Of a DNA stretch of 39,983 nucleotides, positions 8,119 through 14,989 are shown piece by piece; within the stretch, counting starts at the first letter, position 1, and the number at the start of each line of letters is the position of its first letter. The notes below the pieces were generated by a model that saw only the letters and a program-made list of their open reading frames with translations, did not search any database and was not told where the DNA came from. Source of the stretch: JANLQX01 sp031368095 (GTDB lineage: Bacteria > Actinomycetota > Acidimicrobiia > Acidimicrobiales > JANYDT01); assembly GCA_031368095.1 (NCBI GenBank), contig JANLQX010000108.1, forward strand, positions 1 to 39,983. Reading direction: 5' to 3'. The translations under genes and the position numbers were made by a program.

Positions 8119-10113
8119 ATGAAGGCCGCAACCGGATCCCGCCCGTCGCACCGGGGAATGAAGTCCTCTCCGCTCCCCCGCATCACCACTCCCCTGGTTC
8201 GCGACAACGGGGTCTTGCGTCCGGCAACGTGGGACGAGGCGATCGGTCGAGCGGCGCAGGGGTTCGCCGACACCAAGACGGCCCACGGGCGAAACGCCTT
8301 TGGTCTCTTCTCCTGCTCAAAGTCCACCAACGAGATGAACTACCTGGCCCAGAAGTTCGCCCGGGCGGTGATCGGCACCAACAACATCGACTCGTGTAAC
8401 CGAACTTGACACGCTCCTTCTGTGGTCGGTCTGGCCACCGTGTTTGGAGCAGGCGGAGGAACGTCGAGTTACGCCGAGATCGAGGCCACCGACGTCATCG
8501 TGTTATGGGGCTCCAATGCCCGGGCGGCCCATCCGATCTTCTTCCAGCACGTGCTGAAGGCGATCAACAACGGCGCCAAGCTCATCGTCGTCGATCCCCG
8601 TCGCACCGAAACGGCGCAGTGGGCTGACCTGTGGTGTGGGCTCAACGTCGGCACCGACATCGCCCTGTCGAACACGATCGCCCGCGAGATCATTCACGCC
8701 GGTCTCGCCAACCGCGCCTTCATCGAAGGTTCCACCAGTGACTACGAGGTCTACGCCGCGTCGGTCGAACCGTGGACGCTGGCGCGTGGCTCCGAAGTCA
8801 CCGGCATCCCCGTCGATGCCATTCGCCAGCTGGCCCACACCTACGCCCGCGCCGACCGAGCGCAGTTGTGCTGGACGCTCGGCATCACGGAGCATCACAA
8901 CGGCGTCGACAATGTGCTGTCGCTGATCAACCTGGCGCTGCTGTGTGGCCACGTCGGTCGCTTCGGGGCTGGCCTCAATCCGCTCCGTGGCCAGAACAAC
9001 GTGCAGGGCGGCGGCGACATGGGTGCGATTCCGAACCGCATGCCCGGCTTCCAGGACATCCTCGACGCCTCCGTGCGAGCCAAGTACGACGACCTGTGGT
9101 CATTGGCTGGGACCGGCAACGAGATCCAGGATCGCTATGGGTGGCACCTCACCGCGATGTTCGAAGCCATGGGCCGGGGCGAGCTTCGTTCGCTCTACGT
9201 GATCGGCGAGAACCCAGCGCAGTCCGAGGCCGACAAGGGTCATGCCGTCGAACTCCTCAAGGGCCTCGACCACATGGTCGTGCAGGACATCTTCCTGACC
9301 CGCACCGCCGAATTGGCCGACGTGGTCCTTCCCGGATCGGCGAGTTGGTGCGAGAGCGAAGGCACCGTCACCAACTCCGAGCGCCGTGTGCAGCGCTGCC
9401 GCCAAGCGCTGAAGCCGCCCGGCGATGCTCGCGATGACAACACGATCATCATGGATTTGGCCGCCGCCATGGGTCATACGTGGACCTACGGTTCCACGCC
9501 ACGAGAGGTGGCCGAGAACGTATGGGACGAGATGCGGGCGCTGTCGCCGATGCATCACGGCATGTCGTATGCGCGCTTGGAAGAACACAATGGCATTCAG
9601 TGGCCGTGTCCGGATCACGACCGCATCGAGCCGTCGTTCCTACACGGCCGTCTGTGGGCCACGGACCCTTCGGAGCGAGGCCGACTCGCCCCGTTCTCGG
9701 TGGTGATCGACGCGCCCCCGGTCGACACGCTGGCCGCCGACTTCCCGCTGCGGCTCACCACCGGTCGACGCCTCGACTCGTACAACACCGGCGTTCAGTC
9801 CGGCGGGTTCGCATCACCGTTGCGCTTCGGCGAAACGATCGACGTGTCCCCCGAAGATGCCCGCTCACTCGGTATCGCCGACGGAGAGACGGTGCTCGTG
9901 TCGTCGCGCCGCGGTGGCGTCGAAGCGCCCGTGCGCATCGATCCGTCACTGCGACCAGGGCTGGTGTTCATGACGTACCACTTCCCCGAACAGGTCGACG
10001 TGAACGTGCTCACCATCGAAGCCAACGACCCCAAGTCGGGCACGGCCGAGTTCAAGGCCAGTGCGGTGCGCATCGACAAGCTCCGCGAACGCGTCCCGGT
10101 CGCAGGCAACTAG
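8119..10113 (+). CDS. fdhA: Formate dehydrogenase catalytic subunit (selenocysteine-containing; lacks the N-terminal iron-sulfur domains)
   Basis: One reading frame runs through an in-frame TGA at 8407-8409 read as selenocysteine: SCNRT-Sec-HAPSVVGLAT, matching the catalytic Sec-His of molybdopterin formate dehydrogenases. A SECIS-type hairpin follows directly. Read through, the protein is 664 residues: molybdopterin oxidoreductase domain (VIVLWGSNARAAHP, IVVDPRRTETAQWAD, LRGQNNVQGGGDMGA with the substrate Arg, VVLPGSASWCESEGTVTNSERRVQ) and the C-terminal dinucleotide-binding domain (RLTTGRRLDSYNTG). The usual N-terminal [4Fe-4S] domain is missing; the chain starts at the ITTPLVRDNGVLRPATWDEA segment that normally follows it. 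That domain is encoded at the end of the gene at 11909. It oxidises formate to CO2. The start at 8119 is uncertain; GTG 8074 or ATG 8158 are alternatives. Confidence 0.92.
8407..8409 (+). other. In-frame UGA selenocysteine codon
   Basis: The TGA lies in the frame that is open from before 8119 to 10113. It is followed by His and by the conserved APSVVGLAT segment, which is where family members have Sec or Cys. The selenocysteine insertion machinery (SelA, SelB, tRNA-Sec) is not in this window. Confidence 0.92.
8413..8450 (+). promoter_or_regulatory. Bacterial SECIS element inside fdhA
   Basis: The upper stem GTGGTC (8422-8427) pairs fully with GGCCAC (8433-8438), with one G-U pair, around the loop GGTCT (8428-8432). 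A lower stem GCTCC (8413-8417) pairs with GGAGC (8446-8450). The loop starts 18 nt after the UGA, the same spacing and same loop sequence as I recall for the E. coli fdhF SECIS bound by SelB. The hairpin is within codons for APSVVGLATVFGA, so both protein and RNA are constrained. Confidence 0.9.
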
Positions 10114-11912
10114 TGGACCTAAAAACGTCCGACCGGATCGCGTCCGACGTCGAGATTGCCGCCATCGAATCGGTCCTCGGACCGGCCCTCGACGGATGGC
10201 GTACTGGCGAACGCACCGCGTCGGACTTTCACGTGGGTGCCGGTGGACAGCAGCTTCGCGATCGTCGGCCCGAGCTGCTGGCCGTGCTCCATGCCGTGAA
10301 CGATCGCATCGGGTGGATCTCACCCGGCGCCGTCAACGAAATCAGTATGCGTACTGATGTTGCCCCCGCCGAAGTGTTCGCGGTCGCCAGTTTCTACGCG
10401 TTGTTCCCGCTCACCGAGCAAGGCCCCCGGCAGGTGCACGTCTGTGTCGACGCTGCGTGCCGCGCCGCCGGGTCGACCGACGCGCTGGTTCCGCTGGGCG
10501 CCCATGCATCGCCGTGTCTCGGGGCGTGTGAACGCGCGCCGGTAGGACTGGTGACGTTGGCCGGCGCGCCGGCGCGTCACGCGTTGATCGAGAACTGCAC
10601 GCCGGCCGCGGCGCAAAGCATCATCGACGGCGCCTGGCCCGCACCCGAAGCCGACGTGGCCGCCGCACTCCCCCAGCCCGCTTCGGATCGCACGCTGCTG
10701 CGCCGTATCGGCGCAATCGACCCGCTCAGTCTCGATGCCTACCGAGCCCACGGTGGCTACGACGCGTTGCGCGCGGCGTTCGCCATGGGGCCCGTCGCCG
10801 TGATCCGCGAGATCACCGACGCCAAGCTGCTCGGCCGGGGCGGCGCGGCGTTCCCGACCGGCCGCAAGTGGGACGCCGTGGCCCGTCAGCCAGCAAGACC
10901 GCATCACTTGGTGTGCAACGCCGATGAGTCGGAGCCCGGCACGTTCAAGGACCGTGTCGTCATGGAGGGCGACCCGTTCGCTCTGATCGAGTCGATGACC
11001 ATTGCGGCGTTCGCGGCGGGTTGCGAGCACGGCTGGATCTACCTGCGTGGTGAGTATCCGCGAGCGATGACCACGCTCACCGCCGCTCTCGATACGGCCC
11101 GTTCGCGTGGCTACCTCGGCACCAACATCCTGGGCTCCGGGTTCGACTTCGATATCGAGATCACGCGTGGCGCCGGTGCCTACATCTGCGGCGAGGAGAC
11201 GGCGATCTTCAACTCGATCGAGGGATATCGCGGCGAGCCGCGGAACAAGCCGCCGTTCCCGGTCGAGAAGGGCTTGTTCAATAAGCCCACGGTGGTCAAC
11301 AACGTCGAGACGCTTATCAACGTGTTGCCGATTCTCACCGAGGGAGCGCTCACCTACGTCACCCGTGGGACCGAAGGATCGGTTGGCCACAAGCTGTTCT
11401 GTCTCAGTGGCGCCGTCACGAAGCCCGGCGTCTATGAGGTCATCTACGGCATCACTCTGCGCGAGTTGATTGCGCTGGCCGGGGGTCTTCCCGACGGGCG
11501 AACGGTGCAGGCGGTGTTGCTCGGTGGCGCCGCCGGTTCGTTCATCGGCCCCGATGACCTCGACCTTCCGCTCACCCTCGAAGCCACTCGCTCCGTCGGC
11601 GCGTCGCTGGGCTCCGGCGTGGTGTGCGTGTTCGACGACACCGTCGACCTCGTGGACCACGTGCGGCGTATCGCCGCGTTCTTCCGCAATGAATCGTGCG
11701 GTCAGTGTGTGCCGTGTCGCGTCGGTACCGTCCGCCAACAGGAGTCGTTGACGCGCCTCACCATCGGCTCACGCCCTGACCGTACGCGCGCTGATGAATT
11801 GGCGTTGCTCAAAGATCTCGGGCAGGTGATGCGCGATGCCAGTATCTGCGGACTCGGGCAAACCGCGCACAACGCCATCGATTCGGCCATCAAGCTCGGA
11901 ATATTCGCATGA
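10113..11912 (+). CDS. fdhB: NAD-dependent formate dehydrogenase diaphorase subunit, NuoE-NuoF fusion
   Basis: 599 aa from a GTG at 10113 that overlaps the fdhA stop (TAGTG). Residues ~1-170 are a NuoE-like thioredoxin-fold domain with [2Fe-2S] ligands in VCVDAACRAAG and SPCLGACERAP. The rest is NuoF: FMN/NADH segments GRGGAAFPTGRKW, NADESEPGTFKDR and RGAGAYICGEETA, then the [4Fe-4S] motif ESCGQCVPCRVGT with the fourth Cys in SICGLG. This subunit passes electrons from formate, via iron-sulfur clusters, to NAD. The same fusion is known in the beta subunit of Methylobacterium formate dehydrogenase. Its stop overlaps the next start by 4 bp. Confidence 0.93.
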   Translation: MDLKTSDRIASDVEIAAIESVLGPALDGWRTGERTASDFHVGAGGQQLRDRRPELLAVLHAVNDRIGWISPGAVNEISMRTDVAPAEVFAVASFYALFPLTEQGPRQVHVCVDAACRAAGSTDALVPLGAHASPCLGACERAPVGLVTLAGAPARHALIENCTPAAAQSIIDGAWPAPEADVAAALPQPASDRTLLRRIGAIDPLSLDAYRAHGGYDALRAAFAMGPVAVIREITDAKLLGRGGAAFPTGRKWDAVARQPARPHHLVCNADESEPGTFKDRVVMEGDPFALIESMTIAAFAAGCEHGWIYLRGEYPRAMTTLTAALDTARSRGYLGTNILGSGFDFDIEITRGAGAYICGEETAIFNSIEGYRGEPRNKPPFPVEKGLFNKPTVVNNVETLINVLPILTEGALTYVTRGTEGSVGHKLFCLSGAVTKPGVYEVIYGITLRELIALAGGLPDGRTVQAVLLGGAAGSFIGPDDLDLPLTLEATRSVGASLGSGVVCVFDDTVDLVDHVRRIAAFFRNESCGQCVPCRVGTVRQQESLTRLTIGSRPDRTRADELALLKDLGQVMRDASICGLGQTAHNAIDSAIKLGIFA

Positions 11913-12829
11913 CCGCGATTTCGTTGGGCATGCCGCGCCGCATGGTGGAAGCCACCATCGACGGTGCCACGGTGAAGGTTCCCGAAGGCACCACCATCTT
12001 CGACGCCTGCCGGGCGGCGGGGACCGAGATCCCGGTGTTGTGTCGCGGCGAGACGATCACCCCGAAGAACGCCTGTCGGGTCTGCATGGTCGAGGTCGAA
12101 GGTTCTCGCACCCTCGTGCCGTCGTGTTCGCGTCCGGTCGAGGCGGGCATGGTCGTGTCGACCCGCAACGAGCGCGTCGACACGTCGCGTCGCATGGTGC
12201 TCGAATTGTTGGGCAGTTCGGTCGACCTTTCGATCACCCCCAACGTTGATCGGTGGAATGACGAGTACGGCGTCGACACTTCTCGCCATGGCCACGTGTC
12301 GTTTGCGTCGGACCGTGACGATCGTGTGGCCGGCCATCATCACCCGACCGACGGTTCGCTGGCCGAGACCGTGCTTCAAGCGGTCAAAGACGACAACGAC
12401 CTGTATGTGCGCGACTACTCGAAGTGCATCATGTGTTACCAGTGCGTGGATGCCTGCGGTGAGCAATGGCAAAACACCTTCGCCATCGGTGTAGCCGGTC
12501 GCGGCTTCGACATCCGTATTTCGACCGAGTTCAACAACGCCCTCACGGACTCGGCGTGCGTGTACTGCGGCAACTGCGTGCAGGTCTGTCCGACCGGCGC
12601 ACTGATGTTCCGCAGCGAGCACACCATGCGCGCTGAGGGAACCTGGCAGCCCGAGGTGCAAACCCAGACGGACACGATCTGTCCGTACTGCGGAGTCGGC
12701 TGCCAGCTCACCCTGCACGTGCAGGACGAACGGATCGTCAAGGTCACCTCACCGGCGGAGCATTCCGTGACCCACGGAAACCTCTGCATCAAGGGCCGCT
12801 TCGGCTTCGAGTTCGTCCAAAACAGCTAG
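11909..12829 (+). CDS. Formate dehydrogenase iron-sulfur subunit carrying the displaced N-terminal part of the alpha subunit
   Basis: 306 aa. Residues ~12-90 form a [2Fe-2S] ferredoxin domain (PVLCRGETITPKNACRVCMVEV, then PSC). Next come two [4Fe-4S] motifs, CIMCYQCVDAC and CVYCGNCVQVCP. The last ~50 residues are the [4Fe-4S] domain found at the start of molybdopterin oxidoreductases: ICPYCGVGCQLTLHV to NLCIKGRFGFEFV. In ordinary NAD-dependent formate dehydrogenases all of this is the N-terminus of the alpha chain. Here it ends at FEFVQNS, and the next expected residues (RxTTPLVR) are found near the start of the first gene of the operon. The cluster nearest the Mo/W site therefore has to be supplied in trans. 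Confidence 0.92.
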   Translation: MTAISLGMPRRMVEATIDGATVKVPEGTTIFDACRAAGTEIPVLCRGETITPKNACRVCMVEVEGSRTLVPSCSRPVEAGMVVSTRNERVDTSRRMVLELLGSSVDLSITPNVDRWNDEYGVDTSRHGHVSFASDRDDRVAGHHHPTDGSLAETVLQAVKDDNDLYVRDYSKCIMCYQCVDACGEQWQNTFAIGVAGRGFDIRISTEFNNALTDSACVYCGNCVQVCPTGALMFRSEHTMRAEGTWQPEVQTQTDTICPYCGVGCQLTLHVQDERIVKVTSPAEHSVTHGNLCIKGRFGFEFVQNS

Positions 12830-12866
12830 AGAGCGCCGACACGCGCGCAAGGCAAAATGAAATGTC

Positions 12867-12878
12867 ACCTTGTAAGGT
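12867..12878. promoter_or_regulatory. Candidate autoregulatory dyad of the AbrB-type pair
   Basis: ACCTT (12867-12871) and AAGGT (12874-12878) are inverted repeats separated by GT. They lie 8 bases before the ATG at 12886 and include the Shine-Dalgarno AAGG. AbrB-like antitoxins often bind such a site at their own promoter; this role is inferred. Confidence 0.35.
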
Positions 12879-12885
12879 ATGCCCC

Positions 12886-13128
12886 ATGGCTACTTCAGGC
12901 GAACTACGCGTTTCCTCCCGGGGTCAAATGAGCCTTCCTTCATCGACCCGCCATAGGTGGGGTCTCGACGACGGCGGCGATGTTGGTTACCTCGATCTCG
13001 GCGAAGCTGTTCTGATCGTTCCTGGTGGCACGCATGCGCTCCGCACCAAAGTGTTGCGAGCGGTGACGGGCGTCGACTGGGACGCAGCGCGAACTGGGTT
13101 CGGCGATCCCGAGTTGGCCAACCAATGA
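12886..13128 (+). CDS. AbrB/SpoVT-type (MazE-like fold) DNA-binding antitoxin candidate
   Basis: 80 aa from the ATG at 12886, which has AAGG 8 bases upstream. An upstream in-frame start at 12862 has none. The N-terminal ~45 residues fit a swapped-hairpin AbrB domain: LRVSSRGQMSLPSSTRHRWGLDDGGDVGYLDLGEAVLIVP. The Ser/Arg-Gly-Q-[MV]-[ST]-[LI]-P core is what I recognise. The C-terminal tail would bind a partner. The stop overlaps the next gene by 4 bp (ATGA), the usual arrangement of antitoxin before toxin. Function in toxin neutralisation is inferred from family and layout. Confidence 0.7.
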   Translation: MATSGELRVSSRGQMSLPSSTRHRWGLDDGGDVGYLDLGEAVLIVPGGTHALRTKVLRAVTGVDWDAARTGFGDPELANQ

Positions 13129-13550
13129 CGGTTGCGCTCATCGACGACCAATTGCTCAGCCAGGTTCTTCGAGGCCGCCGCCCCCCCCGCCCTCTCGCCA
13201 AAAAGGATCTGTTCACGACCGGCTATTGGTACGTCCGGCTGTGCCAGGCCGTGCTCAATGCCGATGAACGCACGGGCGTTCTCTCCGGGCCCTTCGCCGA
13301 CCTCTCGACGACCCTGCTCCGGAAAGCAAGAGCGGCTTTGCTGGAGTTGCCGGATTCCATCGGCCTGATGAGCTTTCGTGAGCTGGCCCCAACGATCGCT
13401 CAACTCCGAGCTCAACACCAGTTGAACATCCTCTCCATCGAGGCGCTCGCCGCCGCCACCCGCCTTGACGCCCAGGTGTATCTCAGCGCGTCGTCACCGT
13501 TGCTCGAACAGGCGCTCAAAATCGAACACCTCAGCGTACGAGTGCTTTAG
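13125..13550 (+). CDS. Putative PIN-like partner of the AbrB-type antitoxin
   Basis: 141 aa, coupled to the AbrB-like gene by an ATGA overlap. It begins MTVALIDDQLLSQVLRG, which resembles the first strand and helix of PIN ribonucleases with an acidic pair. It ends ALAAATRLDAQVYLSASSPLLEQAL, resembling the last PIN strand/helix region. The middle (FTTGYWYVRLCQAVLNAD, SGPFADLSTTLLRKARAALLELPDSIGLMSFRELAP) is not a standard VapC sequence. I remember similar actinobacterial proteins of unknown function next to AbrB genes. Ribonuclease activity is a guess; a structural search would settle the fold. Confidence 0.55.
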   Translation: MTVALIDDQLLSQVLRGRRPPRPLAKKDLFTTGYWYVRLCQAVLNADERTGVLSGPFADLSTTLLRKARAALLELPDSIGLMSFRELAPTIAQLRAQHQLNILSIEALAAATRLDAQVYLSASSPLLEQALKIEHLSVRVL

Positions 13551-13577
13551 CCCAGCTAGCGGCGGCGACACCAGCGG

Positions 13578-14057
13578 TCAGCTGTCCGACGAAGATACGG
13601 GCGGCGGCACCGTATCACTGCGGAAACGGTGGGCCCAGCGCTGCGCGTCGATGAGCCGGAGCAACGGCAGAGAGGGCAACTCGAGAATCATGAGAAACAA
13701 GATTGCGGTCCCGGCGGCCACGACAAACCTTGCTGCTCCGGCGATGATGCCCACCGATGCGACGGCCCAGATGGCAGCCGCCGTCGTCAGCCCTTTCACG
13801 TGACCTGAAGGATCGCGCAGCACGATGCCGGCGCCGATGAACCCGATGCCGGTCACGATGCCGGCGATGAGCTTCTCGGCGGTCGCGGGAAACGCATCGA
13901 GCGCGACCGCCGAGAGCGCGGCAGACGCCGCCGACACAATGGCAAACGTACGAGACCCGGCGGGATGACCGCGAACTTCGCGCTCCCACCCAATGACAAA
14001 GCCCAGCAGTGCGCCAAGTGCTATCCGGCCGAGAAGGGCGGCGTCGTGGAGAAACAT
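13578..14057 (-). CDS. MgtC/SapB family membrane protein
   Basis: About 159 aa from ATG 14057; a longer in-frame start at 14126 is possible but would overlap the divergent deacetylase start at 14106. Hydrophobic throughout, with the MgtC signature near the N-terminus (LLGRIALGALLGFVIGWERE, then GHPAGSRTFAIVSAASA). The GIVTGIGFIGAGIVLRDPSGHVKGLTTAAAIWAVASVG segment is very typical. The family is linked to Mg2+ limitation and acid stress in other bacteria, but many environmental members are uncharacterised. It stands alone, divergent from the deacetylase gene. Confidence 0.85.
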   Translation of the reverse strand: MFLHDAALLGRIALGALLGFVIGWEREVRGHPAGSRTFAIVSAASAALSAVALDAFPATAEKLIAGIVTGIGFIGAGIVLRDPSGHVKGLTTAAAIWAVASVGIIAGAARFVVAAGTAILFLMILELPSLPLLRLIDAQRWAHRFRSDTVPPPVSSSDS

Positions 14058-14105
14058 CGCTGGCCAGTCTGGCCGACGACGCGTGGCATGCGAGGATGCA
14101 GACCC

Positions 14106-14972
14106 ATGGTCGAGCCCTCGCCGCACGAAGGCGGGCGGCTAACGCGCCGCGCACTCCTCCTCGGGGCGGGCGCCTGCACCGCCTGTTCGTTAATCGCCTA
14201 CCGAGTCGGTTACCGCGCCGCAAAGTCGACCGCGGGTGCGTCATCGACGGTCGCACCCGGCCAACCGAGCCTCACGAAGACCCAGCGCGCCAAAGCCCAA
14301 CCAAATGCCGTGTTTCGGGTTCGGACAACCGAGCCGATCGTTGCGTTGTCGTTCGACGACGGGCCCGATCCGCTCTATACGCCGCACGTTCTCGACCTGC
14401 TGAAGGCGTCGTCGGCAAGCGCCACATTCTTCCAAATCGGGGTGAATGCCGAGGCATCTCCAATGTTGGTGCAACAGGTCATGGACGGCGGCCACACCAT
14501 CGGCAACCACACGTTCGATCACCGTGAGCTCGAACTGCTCACCGACGAAGGAGTTCAGGCGGAAATCGAGAGGGGCCAACGGGCGCTCATCGGCGTGGGC
14601 GTCCCGAGGCCAACGATGTTCCGACCACCGAAGGGCTACACCGACCAGGCCGTCGGCGTGCTCGCCGACGTCGACCGCTACCGCACGGTCTTTTGGGACG
14701 CGTGCGTTGAGGCGTTCGTGGACCACCGACCTGTCGCCGAGGGCGTCGCCATGCTGCTGGCGAAGATCGGACCGGGCTCGATCATCCTGGCCCATGACGG
14801 TGGTCGCGTCGTCGGGTCAGGGAGGACTCCGTTGTCGCGTGCCCGGACCATGGAAGCACTTCCGCTTGTCCTCGACGGTCTGCGCGACAGGGGCCTTGAG
14901 GTCGTCGACGTTCCCACGCTCCTCTCGCGAGCGAAGGTGCCGTTGCTTCCCGAAGCGTCCGCTCCGAACTAG
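14106..14972 (+). CDS. Polysaccharide deacetylase (NodB domain), exported
   Basis: 288 aa from the ATG at 14106. The N-terminus carries a twin-arginine-like signal (RLTRRALLLGAGACTACSLIA), suggesting export by Tat. From residue ~70 the NodB homology domain shows the metal and catalytic motifs ALSFDDGPDPLYTPHVLDLL, GHTIGNHTFDHRELE and MFRPPKGYTDQAV, then the late motif IILAHDGG. Family 4 carbohydrate esterases remove N- or O-acetyl groups from peptidoglycan, chitin-like or other polysaccharides outside the cell; the substrate is unknown. The membrane protein gene at 14990 starts 17 bp downstream and is probably cotranscribed. Confidence 0.87.
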   Translation: MVEPSPHEGGRLTRRALLLGAGACTACSLIAYRVGYRAAKSTAGASSTVAPGQPSLTKTQRAKAQPNAVFRVRTTEPIVALSFDDGPDPLYTPHVLDLLKASSASATFFQIGVNAEASPMLVQQVMDGGHTIGNHTFDHRELELLTDEGVQAEIERGQRALIGVGVPRPTMFRPPKGYTDQAVGVLADVDRYRTVFWDACVEAFVDHRPVAEGVAMLLAKIGPGSIILAHDGGRVVGSGRTPLSRARTMEALPLVLDGLRDRGLEVVDVPTLLSRAKVPLLPEASAPN

Positions 14973-14989
14973 CCGTTAGCCTGACGCAG

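Noticed and set aside
8074..8409. A separate 111-codon gene ending at the TGA at 8407, with the rest of fdhA as a second gene starting at 8422
   Set aside because: The frame continues unbroken after the TGA, the junction matches the Sec position of the family, and a SECIS-like hairpin follows. One selenoprotein gene explains both pieces.
10320..11738. 472-codon minus-strand frame opposite the NuoE/NuoF fusion
   Set aside because: Antisense shadow of a gene with intact FMN, NADH and iron-sulfur motifs.
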